Shown here: positions 46,663 to 55,534 of the stretch, in pieces
How the letters are laid out: each line of letters starts with the position of its first letter
How positions within the stretch are numbered: the stretch's first letter is position 1
Assembly (NCBI GenBank): GCA_022448955.1
Contig: JAKVCU010000001.1
Span: 57,243-121,242, forward strand
Direction: 5' to 3'
DNA length: 64,000 nt
Origin: Saprospiraceae bacterium
GTDB lineage: Bacteria > Bacteroidota > Bacteroidia > Chitinophagales > Saprospiraceae
Notes under the pieces: generated by a model
Seen by the model: the letters and a program-made list of their open reading frames with translations, nothing else
Databases searched by the model: none
What the model was told of the DNA's origin: nothing
Program-made: the position numbers and the translations under genes

Positions 46663-47070
46663 CTATCCTAAGTGCTCCCTTTTATTGCCGTCCTTAAACC
46701 ATAGCTTTCGCTGAACGGAAGGATCACCATTGTAGTTCACTGTGATTTCATCGCCTGCTTCAATGGGTTTTAACGCATAAAATTGTAAGGTTTTATTGTC
46801 AAAATCTGGCGAGTACTCTGCGTTGGGCTTAAAAGAGTGATTATAAATTGAACCATAACCTAGAATAATCGCAGATTGATCATCTTCTTTTCCCCAAATG
46901 AAATAATAATCGTGCAGCTTTGTTTTATGAATTTTAGAAGTATCAGAATCAGAAAGAACAATGACAGGACTAATTTCGATGAGTGAACCCTCTGGAATAT
47001 CCGCCGCTGTAAATACACCTCGACCTCCTAAATGACTGGGGCCTACAAAAATAGATGGAAGAACTTGCAT
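46663..47070 (-). CDS. SET-domain protein methyltransferase
   Basis: A 135-residue minimal SET-domain protein: GGRGVFTAADIPEGSLIEISP at the start, the pseudoknot motif GYGSIYNHSFKPNAEY (NHS-x-x-PN), and EITVNYNGDP near the end. Such short bacterial SET proteins probably methylate lysine using SAM. There are no zinc-binding pre- or post-SET cysteines. The substrate is unknown. Convergent with the NOS gene, spaced by about 145 bp. Confidence 0.85.
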   Translation of the reverse strand: MQVLPSIFVGPSHLGGRGVFTAADIPEGSLIEISPVIVLSDSDTSKIHKTKLHDYYFIWGKEDDQSAIILGYGSIYNHSFKPNAEYSPDFDNKTLQFYALKPIEAGDEITVNYNGDPSVQRKLWFKDGNKREHLG

Positions 47071-47227
47071 ATGTTTTTTGTTCGTGAAAAAATGGCCAAG
47101 TCGATTACCTTCATGAATATTTAGAAAGCTCTCATAAATGTATTTTTTACTCGCTTGACATTACCCATCAGACTTAAGTTAATGCATAATTTTGTATTTT
47201 TCAAAAAGTTTTACTTTCTAAGTCGTT

Positions 47228-47390
47228 AGGCTAGAACCTTTCAGCCTCTGGCTGAAAGAGGTATAATAAAATTCAGCCACAGGCTGACACGGTTACGTTC
47301 GCTCAAAAATCATGCGTAACTTTCCTATCGTCAGTTTCTTATAATTTTCGTAGGGACAATTTTATTATACAAGCAATTTTGACTAGCCGC
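47228..47390. repeat. dispersed intergenic repeat, copy 2
   Basis: Second copy of the element at 38805-38990, with the same three exact blocks. GTATAATAAAATT (47261-47273) recurs inverted as AATTTTATTATAC (47358-47370), so the core can fold as a long hairpin. A second small hairpin, TTTCAGCC-tct-GGCTGAAA, lies at 47239-47257, where copy 1 has an unrelated palindrome. The ends of the unit are not exactly defined. Confidence 0.75.
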
Positions 47391-47424
47391 TTAAGTTATT
47401 AATTATCATAATATCTTGATTCTT

Positions 47425-47892
47425 ATGAAACGAATTGGCTATTTCCTTTTGCCTTTTTTCTTTTATGCTTGCTCGCCAAACACAACTTTACAAGAAGAGC
47501 TAAAATCCGCTCAGTCCACTATCAATCAACAAGAAGAAATCATCGATTCTTTACAAGCACTTTTAGCGCCTGAAAGCAAGCAAAAATTAGTACATGTTGT
47601 TTATTTTAAACTAAAAGAAGACTTAGCTGAAAGTGATCAAAAGAAACTGATGGATGAGATGGAAAAAATTGAAGCGATTCCCGTGCTGTCTAATTTAAAG
47701 ATAGGTAAATTTCAAGATTTAGGAGATCAAAGGGCAATGTCAGATTTCAGCATTGTCATGCAAATGGATTTTGATAGCGAAGAAAATTACCGCAGATATC
47801 AAGAGCACCCTATTCACTTAGCTTTAAAAATGGCAATAGGTCCTTTTTTAGGTGCCTCGCCCACAACTTATGATTATTGGACGATAAAATAG
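47425..47892 (+). CDS. Dabb-domain lipoprotein
   Basis: A 155-residue lipoprotein starting at ATG 47425 (MKRIGYFLLPFFFYACSPN), with lipobox FYAC. A short coiled coil follows (residues 24-48), then a stress-responsive A/B barrel (Dabb) domain: LVHVVYFKLKEDLAESDQKK and FSIVMQMDFDSEENYRRYQEHP. Dabb domains usually dimerise and appear in stress proteins and small enzymes. The stop lies 17 bases before the ATG of the TIM-barrel gene, so co-transcription is likely. Confidence 0.83.
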   Translation: MKRIGYFLLPFFFYACSPNTTLQEELKSAQSTINQQEEIIDSLQALLAPESKQKLVHVVYFKLKEDLAESDQKKLMDEMEKIEAIPVLSNLKIGKFQDLGDQRAMSDFSIVMQMDFDSEENYRRYQEHPIHLALKMAIGPFLGASPTTYDYWTIK

Positions 47893-47909
47893 CATACAAA
47901 TCTAAATCA

Positions 47910-48803
47910 ATGAATAGAAGAAAATTTGTAACTCAAGCAGCAGGCTTTGGCTTGACTGCCGCCTGGCCACATTACTCTTTTACAGGAACGAAGAAGCCAA
48001 AATATAAAATGGGCTATCAGCTCTACTCCATTCGGGATGAAATGGCTAAGGATGCCATCGCAACCCTAAAGGCTTTAAAAAAAATGGGCTATCAAGACTT
48101 TGAAGTCTATGGGTTTGATACCCAGGCAGGTACGTTTTATGGGCACCCCTCCAAAGAGTTTAAAATGATTCTTGATGATCTAGACTTAACAGTTACTAGT
48201 GGCCATTATGGGTTTGCTGATTATCTAGATCAATCTGAAGCGGATTTAAAGCGCTTCGTAGATGCTTGTATCCAGGCTGCAAAAATTATTAAAAGTGATT
48301 ACATCACTTGGCCTTGGATAGCGCCTGAACAAAGAAATATTGAAACGTTCAAGAGAATGACCGCTAAGCTAAATCTCATTGGAGAGCAGGTAAATAAAGC
48401 TGGCCTAGGATTTGCCTATCACAATCATGGCTTTGAATTTGATGAGCATAATGGCGAACATGGATATGAAATTATCTTAAATGAAACAGATCCCAATTTA
48501 GTGAAACTCCAAATGGATATGTATTGGGTAATGCATTCTGCAAAAGTTACTCCTATTGCCTTAGTTGATCAACACCCTGGCAGATTTGTAATGTGGCATA
48601 TCAAAGATATGGATGTTAAAACTAGAGATTATACCGAACTCGGAAATGGTGCCATCAACTACTTAAATCTTCTGCCTGATCCTGAAAAATCTGGATTAAA
48701 TTATTATTACTTAGAACAAGGAGGAAACTTTGCCACTTCTTCTATGCAAAGTGCTGCAGATAGCGCTGCATACTTTAAAAAATATCTTCAGCAACTATTC
48801 TAA
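47910..48803 (+). CDS. Tat-exported sugar phosphate isomerase/epimerase-like TIM barrel
   Basis: A 297-residue xylose-isomerase-like TIM-barrel protein. The N-terminus NRRKFVTQAAGFGLTAAWPHY is a twin-arginine signal, suggesting folded export to the periplasm. Metal- and substrate-site motifs include YQDFEVYGF, TSGHYGF, GLGFAYHNHGFEFDE (the conserved H-N-H) and LVKLQMDMYWVMH, followed by MWHIKDMD and EQGG. Exported members of this family occur near glycan or inositol catabolism genes in Bacteroidota. Substrate not known. ATG 47910 is preferred over the upstream TTG. Confidence 0.82.
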   Translation: MNRRKFVTQAAGFGLTAAWPHYSFTGTKKPKYKMGYQLYSIRDEMAKDAIATLKALKKMGYQDFEVYGFDTQAGTFYGHPSKEFKMILDDLDLTVTSGHYGFADYLDQSEADLKRFVDACIQAAKIIKSDYITWPWIAPEQRNIETFKRMTAKLNLIGEQVNKAGLGFAYHNHGFEFDEHNGEHGYEIILNETDPNLVKLQMDMYWVMHSAKVTPIALVDQHPGRFVMWHIKDMDVKTRDYTELGNGAINYLNLLPDPEKSGLNYYYLEQGGNFATSSMQSAADSAAYFKKYLQQLF

Positions 48804-48882
48804 AGAAAGTGACCTTCATACCATACTATCTGAAGTGATCATGCCATTTACTGTACAAATTGCTCTATTGTGATAGATTTAA

Positions 48883-48914
48883 TTTGCTTTACTAACGAAC
48901 ATTCGTTAGTTTTG
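48883..48914 (+). promoter_or_regulatory. paa operon promoter
   Basis: TTTG at 48883-48886 and TAGTTTTG at 48907-48914 match the Bacteroidota -33 (TTTG) and -7 (TAnnTTTG) elements with 20 bases between them. The transcription start would fall near 48921, about 20 bases before the paaE ATG. The palindromic operator lies between and over these elements. Confidence 0.75.
48891..48910. promoter_or_regulatory. palindromic operator in the paa promoter
   Basis: ACTAACGAA-CA-TTCGTTAGT is a perfect 9 bp inverted repeat around a 2-base centre. It fills the spacer and overlaps the first four bases of the -7 box, a placement that would let a bound dimer block RNA polymerase. The length and symmetry fit a TetR-family operator such as the PaaR type; no TetR gene is in the window. 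Confidence 0.8.
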
Positions 48915-48941
48915 TAGAGTTGATATTGAAAAAACTATTGA

Positions 48942-50009
48942 ATGCCGACTAAATTTTATCCTGTTAAGGTTCAAGCCGTAGAAAAAACGACTTCCGATTG
49001 TACCATTATTTCCTTGGAGGTTAAGGAAGAGTGGAAGGAAGAATTTGCCTTTAAACAAGGCCAGTATCTTACCTTGAAAACCATAATAAATGGCGAAGAC
49101 GTTCGTCGCTCTTACTCTTTGTGCTCTTCTCCAGTTGATGGGCAGTGGAAGGTAGCTGTCAAAAAGATTGATGGTGGACGGTTTTCTACCTTCGCCAATG
49201 ATGTTTTGAAGCAAGGGGATACGCTTGAGGTCATGCCACCCAACGGCAGATTTTACGTAGAGGTAGATTCGGCGAAAGCCAAAAATTATGTCGCTTTTGC
49301 AGCAGGAAGTGGTATTACCCCAATACTTTCTATTATCAAAACACACCTTCACTTAGAGCCTGAAAGTACTTTCCAATTATTCTATGTTAATCGTTCGGTT
49401 GGATCTATTATTCTCAAAGAAGAGATTGAAGGCTTGAAGAATCAGTTTTTAGATCGCCTAGAAATATATCATTTTTTGACCCAGCAAGAAAGAAGCACAC
49501 CTCTTTTTAATGGCCGTATTGATGAACAAAAGTTAGCTGTTATTTATAAGCAATTCATAGACGGAGATGCGACGGATGATTATTTCATTTGTGGACCAAC
49601 AGCTATGATTTTCTTGATTAGAGATTTCTTAAAGGAAAAAGGAGTGGATGAAGAAAAAGTCCATTTTGAACTCTTCAACACGGATGGTGCTGCTCCTTCT
49701 AAGAAGAAACGTACCATTGATAATAGCCTTTTATCACAAATTACTATCATAGAAGGCGGAAAAAACTTTAAATTTAGTATACCAAGAGGTTCTGATAATA
49801 TCTTGGATGCTGCTTTGAATAAAAATGCTGACCTACCATTTGCTTGTAAAGGGGGTGTTTGTTGTACCTGTAGAGCAAAGTTAGTGGAAGGTGAAGTAGA
49901 TATGGAAGTTAACTACGCGCTTGAAAAGAGTGAAGTGGAGGCTGGATATATTTTAACATGTCAAGCTATTCCATTATCAGAAAAGGTAACGGTTGATTTC
50001 GAAGCATAA
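48942..50009 (+). CDS. paaE: phenylacetyl-CoA epoxidase reductase subunit PaaE
   Basis: A 355-residue reductase that passes electrons from NADPH to the PaaA di-iron centre. The ferredoxin-reductase half (about residues 1-240) has [10 protein letters not shown] (FAD), [12 protein letters not shown] (NAD(P)H) and FICGPTAMI. The C-terminal plant-type 2Fe-2S half (about 260-355) has the cluster loop C302-KGGV-C307-C308-T-C310 and a last cysteine in ILTCQ. It is the first gene of the operon, 28 bases from the promoter -7 box. Placing paaE first, before paaA, is a recurring Bacteroidota arrangement rather than the E. coli paaABCDE order. Confidence 0.92.
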   Translation: MPTKFYPVKVQAVEKTTSDCTIISLEVKEEWKEEFAFKQGQYLTLKTIINGEDVRRSYSLCSSPVDGQWKVAVKKIDGGRFSTFANDVLKQGDTLEVMPPNGRFYVEVDSAKAKNYVAFAAGSGITPILSIIKTHLHLEPESTFQLFYVNRSVGSIILKEEIEGLKNQFLDRLEIYHFLTQQERSTPLFNGRIDEQKLAVIYKQFIDGDATDDYFICGPTAMIFLIRDFLKEKGVDEEKVHFELFNTDGAAPSKKKRTIDNSLLSQITIIEGGKNFKFSIPRGSDNILDAALNKNADLPFACKGGVCCTCRAKLVEGEVDMEVNYALEKSEVEAGYILTCQAIPLSEKVTVDFEA

Positions 50010-50052
50010 CCAACTTATTTTTTTAAAACTACTCAGTCCAAACCAAAGATAT

Positions 50053-51012
50053 ATGTCATTAAATATAGAGCAACTCGAAAAAGAGTTTCAAGACAAGATC
50101 GACAGAGGTGAGAATATCGAACCTAAAGATTGGATGCCTGAAAAGTATCGCAAAACCCATATCCGCCAGATTTCTCAGCATGCCCATTCTGAAATTATTG
50201 GTATGTTGCCAGAAGGCAACTGGATTACGCGTGCACCCTCTTTACGTCGTAAAGTTGCGCTTCTAGCAAAAGTGCAGGACGAAGCAGGGCATGGGTTATA
50301 CCTGTATAGTGCTGCAGAAACACTCGGCATCAGTCGTGATGAACTATTTGATCAGCTCCTTACGGGAAAAGCAAAGTACTCCAGTATTTTTAACTATCCT
50401 ACACTGAGTTGGGCAGATATTGGAGCTATCGGTTGGCTGGTAGATGGTGCAGCTATTATCAATCAGGTAATGCTAACGCGTACCTCTTATGGGCCTTACG
50501 CACGCGCAATGGTACGCATTTGTAAGGAAGAAAGTTTTCACCAAAGACAAGGATATGAAATTATGCTTACGCTCTCTAATGGAACAGAAGCACAAAAGCA
50601 AATGGCTCAAGATTCCTTGAATCGTTGGTGGTGGCCAAGCTTAATGATGTTTGGTCCTCCAGATGAAGTTTCTACCCACACAGAGCAATCCATGAAATGG
50701 AAAATTAAGCGTAAAACAAATGATGAATTGCGCCAGCAGTTTGTCGATATCACAGTACCACAAGCAGAAATCCTTGGTTTGACCGTCCCTGATCCAGATC
50801 TGAAATGGAATGAAGAACGTGCTCATTATGATTTCGGAGAAATCAACTGGGATGAATTCTGGCAGGTCATCAAAGGATATGGACCTTGCAATAAAGAGCG
50901 TATGACTACTCGAAGAAAATCTTGGGATGAAGGAGAATGGGTTCGTGATGCAGCAGTAGCACATGCAGAAAAGAAAGCAGCTAGAAGAGCTGAATTAAAG
51001 AAAGCAGTTTAA
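50053..51012 (+). CDS. paaA: phenylacetyl-CoA epoxidase catalytic subunit PaaA
   Basis: Di-iron monooxygenase subunit, 319 residues, that makes 1,2-epoxyphenylacetyl-CoA. Iron-ligand motifs are [14 protein letters not shown] (E-x-x-H) and [15 protein letters not shown] (E-x-x-H), with [20 protein letters not shown] upstream as the family N-terminal block. The C-terminus has [25 protein letters not shown] 50053 ([12 protein letters not shown]) is used because the frame upstream reads through PaaE-end sequence without family similarity. The paaB start is 3 bases downstream. Confidence 0.95.
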   Translation: MSLNIEQLEKEFQDKIDRGENIEPKDWMPEKYRKTHIRQISQHAHSEIIGMLPEGNWITRAPSLRRKVALLAKVQDEAGHGLYLYSAAETLGISRDELFDQLLTGKAKYSSIFNYPTLSWADIGAIGWLVDGAAIINQVMLTRTSYGPYARAMVRICKEESFHQRQGYEIMLTLSNGTEAQKQMAQDSLNRWWWPSLMMFGPPDEVSTHTEQSMKWKIKRKTNDELRQQFVDITVPQAEILGLTVPDPDLKWNEERAHYDFGEINWDEFWQVIKGYGPCNKERMTTRRKSWDEGEWVRDAAVAHAEKKAARRAELKKAV

Positions 51013-51015
51013 TCA

Positions 51016-51309
51016 ATGTATATTATGAAAAAGGAATGGCCAATCTGGGAAGTTTTTATCCGTAGCAAAAATGGATTGGAGCACCGACATGTCGGTAGCT
51101 TACATGCTGCTGACGAGACCATGGCAATTGAAAATGCTCGTGATGTTTATACACGTAGACAAGAAGGGGTAAGCATCTGGGTCGTAGAATCAAAGCACAT
51201 CACTGCTTCTAATCCAGACAATAATGGAGAGATGTTTGAACCAGCAAAGGATAAGGCTTATCGCCATCCTACTTTTTATGATTTGCCAGTGGAGCTAAAA
51301 CATATGTAA
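51016..51309 (+). CDS. paaB: phenylacetyl-CoA epoxidase subunit PaaB
   Basis: Small structural subunit of 97 residues. The signatures WPIWEVFIRSKNGLEHRHVG, SLHAADETMAIENARDVYTRRQEGVSIWVV and KDKAYRHPTFYDLP are those of PaaB. MYI at the start may be extra: ATG 51025 would give the more usual MKKEWP. It lies 3 bases after paaA and 1 base before paaC. Confidence 0.95.
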   Translation: MYIMKKEWPIWEVFIRSKNGLEHRHVGSLHAADETMAIENARDVYTRRQEGVSIWVVESKHITASNPDNNGEMFEPAKDKAYRHPTFYDLPVELKHM

Positions 51310-51310
51310 G

Positions 51311-52060
51311 ATGTCAAAATTGTATGATTATTTATTGCTTCTAGGCGATAGCTCAATGATCTTGGGACATCGCTTATCTGAACTTTGTGGTCATGGCCCC
51401 AATTTGGAAACAGATATTGCATTGACTAATATATCGCTTGACCTTTTTGGCCAAGTTAGAAACTACTTTCAATATGCTGCGGAGATGAAAGGAGAAGAGG
51501 CAACGGAGGATAGTATTGCTTTCTTGAGGCTTCCACACGAATACAGAAATGTGTTATTAGCAGAACAACCCAATACGGATTTTGCTTATATCATTGCTCG
51601 TCAGTTTCTTTTTGATGCATATCATTTGCCTTTAATGGAAGCATTAATAGAAAGCAAAGATGAACAAGTTGCAGCGATCGCACATAAGTCAATTAAAGAG
51701 GTGCGTTATCACCTGCGATTCTCTTCTGAATGGGTGAAGCGTCTAGGGGATGGAACAGAAGTGAGCCATCAGAAGATGCAGGAAGCCATTGATTACTTAT
51801 GGCCATACACTAAAGAACTGTTTGAAGAAACACCTCTTGAGGCAGCTATGAAAACAGAGGGCATAGGTGCTGATTTAAATGCTTTAAAAGTAAAGTATGA
51901 TGCACATGTGCAAGGAGTTTTAGCGGAAGCGACCATCAATATTCCAGAAACACCCTTTGCACATTCTGGAGGTAAAAATGGCATCCATACAGAACACCTG
52001 GGTTTTCTTTTAGCAGATTTGCAATACATGCAGCGGGCTTACCCGAATATGGCATGGTAA
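51311..52060 (+). CDS. paaC: phenylacetyl-CoA epoxidase subunit PaaC
   Basis: Structural, ferritin-like subunit of 249 residues that pairs with PaaA. It begins with LYDYLLLLGDSSMILGHRLSELCGHGPNLETDIALTNI, abbreviated here as GHGPNLETDIALTNI, the PaaC signature. AIAHKSIKEVRYHLRFSSEW and FAHSGGKNGIHTEHLGFLLA follow. Most iron ligands of PaaA are replaced, as expected for the non-catalytic partner. Confidence 0.94.
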   Translation: MSKLYDYLLLLGDSSMILGHRLSELCGHGPNLETDIALTNISLDLFGQVRNYFQYAAEMKGEEATEDSIAFLRLPHEYRNVLLAEQPNTDFAYIIARQFLFDAYHLPLMEALIESKDEQVAAIAHKSIKEVRYHLRFSSEWVKRLGDGTEVSHQKMQEAIDYLWPYTKELFEETPLEAAMKTEGIGADLNALKVKYDAHVQGVLAEATINIPETPFAHSGGKNGIHTEHLGFLLADLQYMQRAYPNMAW

Positions 52061-52070
52061 AATAAATAGT

Positions 52071-52559
52071 ATGACGGTAGTAGTAAACGAAGTGATAGAA
52101 CTTATTAGAGAGGTAAGTGATCCTGAAATTCCAGTACTTTCTATAATGGACTTAGGAGTAGTAAGAGATGTAGAAGTAAAACAGAAAGATGTATTGGTTA
52201 AAATAACGCCTACTTACTCTGGATGTCCAGCAATGGACATGATCTCTACCGAAATAAAATATAAACTCGATCAGGCAGGCTACAACACAACAGTAAAGTT
52301 GATACTTGCACCTGCTTGGACGACGGATTGGATCACTGAAAATGGAAGAAAAAAACTAGAAGCCTACGGTATTGCAGCACCACTAGAAGCATCAGCAGAT
52401 AAGATGGCCTTGATGGGCGAATCTAGAATGGTGAAATGTACCAATTGCGGTTCTACCAATACGGTCTTAGTTAGCCAATTTGGTTCTACCGCCTGTAAAG
52501 CACTCTTTAAGTGTAAGGATTGCCTAGAGCCATTTGATTACTTTAAGTGTTTGAAATAA
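52071..52559 (+). CDS. paaD: PaaD, epoxidase maturation protein (DUF59 plus zinc ribbon)
   Basis: A 162-residue protein with an N-terminal MIP18/DUF59 domain (VSDPEIPVLSIMDLGVVRDV, then PTYSGCPAMDMI) and a C-terminal zinc-ribbon-like region with the C-x2-C pairs VKCTNCGSTNT and FKCKDCLEPF. PaaD is needed for assembly of the epoxidase, probably in iron-sulfur or di-iron site loading. Its TAA shares one base with the paaI ATG. Confidence 0.93.
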   Translation: MTVVVNEVIELIREVSDPEIPVLSIMDLGVVRDVEVKQKDVLVKITPTYSGCPAMDMISTEIKYKLDQAGYNTTVKLILAPAWTTDWITENGRKKLEAYGIAAPLEASADKMALMGESRMVKCTNCGSTNTVLVSQFGSTACKALFKCKDCLEPFDYFKCLK

Positions 52560-52990
52560 TGGATCCACAACCACATCTTCCTACTGCAGTTTTCCAAAAA
52601 ATGATGGAAAAAGATTATTGCAGCCAATGGCTTGGAATTAAACCCATACTATTAGATGAAGGCCATTGCAAAATTCAAATGACCATTCGCAAAGAAATGC
52701 TGAATGGTCATGGCATTTTACACGGAGGCATAGCATTTACTTTTGCAGATAGTGCCTTTGCTTTTGCTTCTAATTCTTATGGCAGAATAGCCGTTTCTAT
52801 TAATGGTAGTATGGTATATTCTAAATCTGCTCAAGAAGGGGAAACGCTTGTTGCTGAAGCCATCGCACTAAATGTTACACACAAAACAGCTGACTTCGAT
52901 GTCAATGTGATGAGTGCAGCAACCAACGAAATTTATTACCGATTCAGAGGAACAGTTTACAGAAGCAGTAAAGAAGTGCTAAAATCATAA
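52559..52990 (+). CDS. paaI: hotdog-fold acyl-CoA thioesterase PaaI
   Basis: A 143-residue hotdog thioesterase that hydrolyses phenylacetate-pathway CoA esters, probably to release CoA from dead-end intermediates. GHGILHGGIAFTFADSAFAFASNS contains the conserved H-G-G and catalytic acid region. ATG 52559 overlaps the PaaD stop by one base and gives the usual length; a GTG 12 bases upstream is also in frame. Confidence 0.92.
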   Translation: MDPQPHLPTAVFQKMMEKDYCSQWLGIKPILLDEGHCKIQMTIRKEMLNGHGILHGGIAFTFADSAFAFASNSYGRIAVSINGSMVYSKSAQEGETLVAEAIALNVTHKTADFDVNVMSAATNEIYYRFRGTVYRSSKEVLKS

Positions 52991-53024
52991 AGCCAATTTA
53001 TCACACAGACCTAACCAAAGCGAA

Positions 53025-55520
53025 ATGACTAAACTTGAAAACTTTTCTTGTGGACAATGGTTGGCCCACGATGGCGAAGGAATTCCACAATATAATGCCG
53101 TGACAGGCGATTTGATCGCTACCTGTGGTAGCGAAGGCCTCTCTTTTGGAGATATGGCAGCCTATGCCAGAAAAGTAGGAAACAACAACCTACGTAAAAT
53201 GACCTTCCAGCAACGAGGCATGATGCTCAAAAAGCTAGCCTTGTTTTTACATAAAAGAAGATTAAATTATTATCCTGTTTCTTACCAAACAGGAGCAACC
53301 AAAGCCGATAGTTGGATCGATATCGATGGTGGAATTGGCACCTTGTTTGCCTATGCTAGCCTGCGTAAGCAATTTGCCAATGCCGCCTTCCATGTAGATA
53401 GTGAAGCGGTTAACCTTTCAAAAGAAGGCACCTTTATTGGGCATCATATCTTAGTGCCAAAGCGCGGTGTGGCAGTCCATATCAATGCCTTTAACTTCCC
53501 AATCTGGGGGATGTTAGAAAAGTGCGCTGTAAACTGGTTAGCGGGGATGCCTGCTATCGTGAAAGCCGCGGAACCTACTTCTTTCCTTACTCAAGTAATG
53601 GTAAAAGATATTGTCAATTCTGGTATTTTGCCAGAAGGTGCTTTACAATTGGTGTGTGGACCAGGAGTCGGAATCTTAGAGCCATTAAATGAACAAGATG
53701 TGGTATCCTTCACGGGGTCTGCTTCTACAGGTAGAATGCTGAAGTCAAATCCAAACATCATCAACAATGCGATTCCATTTAACATGGAGGCAGATAGCTT
53801 GAATGCAGCTATTCTTGGAGAAGATGCAGTGCCTGGTACGCCAGAGTTTGACTTATTTATCAAAGAAGTACGCCGTGAAATGACCGTGAAATGTGGTCAG
53901 AAGTGTACAGCGATTCGAAGAATTATTGTTCCAGAGAACTTACTAGAAGATGTTCAAATCGCTTTAGGCCAACAGCTTTCAAAAATTACCATCGGTCATC
54001 CAGAAGAGAAGAAGGTAAGAATGGGGGCATTAGTAAGCAAAGAACAGGTGGAGGAAGTGAGTCGTCGAGTAAAAGAATTAGCGGAAGAGAGTGAATTGGT
54101 TTTCGGAAACTTAGAGGCTAGCTTTGATGTCTTAGGTGCTGATCGCAAAAAAGGTGCATTCTTCGCGCCACTATTATTCTTAAATGACCATCCATTCCAA
54201 AAAATAAAAGTACACGAAACCGAAGCATTTGGTCCAGTCAGTACTTTGATGCCCTACAAAACAATGGATGAGGCAGTGCAGCTTGCGCAAATGGGTAAAG
54301 GGTCTTTGGTCTGTTCCATTGCCACATTTGATGACCAAATTGCAAGTGAATTTGTGGTGGAAGCAGCAACTCATCATGGCCGAATCTTAGTTCTTAATCG
54401 TGAAAGCGCAAAAGAAAGTACAGGACACGGATCGCCAATGCCCATGTTGCTGCATGGTGGGCCTGGCCGTGCAGGCGGCGGCGAAGAGATGGGCGGAATG
54501 CGGGGCGTAAAACACTACCTACAAGCTTGTGCTATCCAAGGAACACCAACAACAATCACAAAGATAACAGGTGTTTATCAGGCTGGGGCCAAATATGATG
54601 ATACGCCACAGCATCCCTTCAAATACCACTTTGAAGATATCCAAGCAGGTATGTCTTTAGCAACGCATCGTCGTACCATGACCGATAGCGATATCATCAA
54701 TTTTGCTAACCTCACTTGGGATCACTTCTATGCTCATACCGATATTACTTCTCTTGGCGGAACGATCTTCGAAAAACGTGCAGCACACGGCTATTTCCTT
54801 TTAGCCGCAGCAGCAGGTTTGTTTGTTTATCCAAATAAAGGCCCTGTAGCAGCAAATTATGGTCTAGAAGACTGCCGTTTTATGCGCCCCATCTACCACA
54901 ACGATACTATCTACGTGCGCTTGACTTGTAAAGAAAAACAAGATCGCGATACCAGAGGTAAGCAGTTCCCTTCAGGCGTTGTGAAATGGTTGGTAGAAAT
55001 TTTTGATCAAGATGACGAAAAGGTCGCTATTGCTACTATTCTTACTATGGTGCAAAAAAAATGCCCTTTCAAGGAGATCAACCGTAAAGTGATTGAGGAG
55101 ACCATTGCTCGCTTGACAGAAGATACAAAACCTAAATGGGGCTTGATGACATCACAGCACCTGATGGAACATTTTGAGTTCTTCTTCCGCATGGCTATTG
55201 GTGAAATTCCAACAAAAATTGTAACGCCAGAACATAAGATCGAACGTTTGCAAGAAAGCTTGTATAATTATCGCCCAATGCCAAGATCTTTCGATCATCC
55301 TTTATTAAAGAAAGGAGAAAAAGAAGATTTGCGCTTCGAAGATTTAGCGACAGCGAAAACCGCTATGCTAGAAGCATACGATAAGTTTGAAGCCTTTTTT
55401 AAAGAAAATCCAGCAATCACCACTCCTAATACCGTTTTTGGTGACTTGGATAAGGAAATGTGGGATTTATTAAATCGTAAGCATTTCAATCACCACTTTG
55501 AGCAATTTGACTTATTTTAG
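53025..55520 (+). CDS. paaZ: PaaZ, oxepin-CoA hydrolase / aldehyde dehydrogenase, with C-terminal extension
   Basis: Bifunctional ring-opening enzyme, 831 residues against about 680 in E. coli. The aldehyde dehydrogenase domain (about 1-520) keeps E255 (NMEADS) and C294 (GQKCTAIRR). The MaoC-like hydratase (about 530-685) has [21 protein letters not shown] further 140 residues follow, from [20 protein letters not shown] to [16 protein letters not shown]. This tail resembles DinB/DUF1569 proteins, with the spaced histidines MTSQHLMEH and RKHFNHH. The enzyme opens the seven-membered oxepin-CoA ring and oxidises the resulting aldehyde. The role of the tail is unknown. Confidence 0.9.
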   Translation: MTKLENFSCGQWLAHDGEGIPQYNAVTGDLIATCGSEGLSFGDMAAYARKVGNNNLRKMTFQQRGMMLKKLALFLHKRRLNYYPVSYQTGATKADSWIDIDGGIGTLFAYASLRKQFANAAFHVDSEAVNLSKEGTFIGHHILVPKRGVAVHINAFNFPIWGMLEKCAVNWLAGMPAIVKAAEPTSFLTQVMVKDIVNSGILPEGALQLVCGPGVGILEPLNEQDVVSFTGSASTGRMLKSNPNIINNAIPFNMEADSLNAAILGEDAVPGTPEFDLFIKEVRREMTVKCGQKCTAIRRIIVPENLLEDVQIALGQQLSKITIGHPEEKKVRMGALVSKEQVEEVSRRVKELAEESELVFGNLEASFDVLGADRKKGAFFAPLLFLNDHPFQKIKVHETEAFGPVSTLMPYKTMDEAVQLAQMGKGSLVCSIATFDDQIASEFVVEAATHHGRILVLNRESAKESTGHGSPMPMLLHGGPGRAGGGEEMGGMRGVKHYLQACAIQGTPTTITKITGVYQAGAKYDDTPQHPFKYHFEDIQAGMSLATHRRTMTDSDIINFANLTWDHFYAHTDITSLGGTIFEKRAAHGYFLLAAAAGLFVYPNKGPVAANYGLEDCRFMRPIYHNDTIYVRLTCKEKQDRDTRGKQFPSGVVKWLVEIFDQDDEKVAIATILTMVQKKCPFKEINRKVIEETIARLTEDTKPKWGLMTSQHLMEHFEFFFRMAIGEIPTKIVTPEHKIERLQESLYNYRPMPRSFDHPLLKKGEKEDLRFEDLATAKTAMLEAYDKFEAFFKENPAITTPNTVFGDLDKEMWDLLNRKHFNHHFEQFDLF

Positions 55521-55534
55521 GAAAAAATAGTCAC

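Noticed and set aside
48942-50009. PaaE as the electron donor of the nitric oxide synthase.
   Set aside because: The genes are about 2.4 kb apart, separated by opposite-strand and unrelated genes, and paaE is clearly part of the paa operon. General flavodoxin reductases serve bacterial NOS in known cases.
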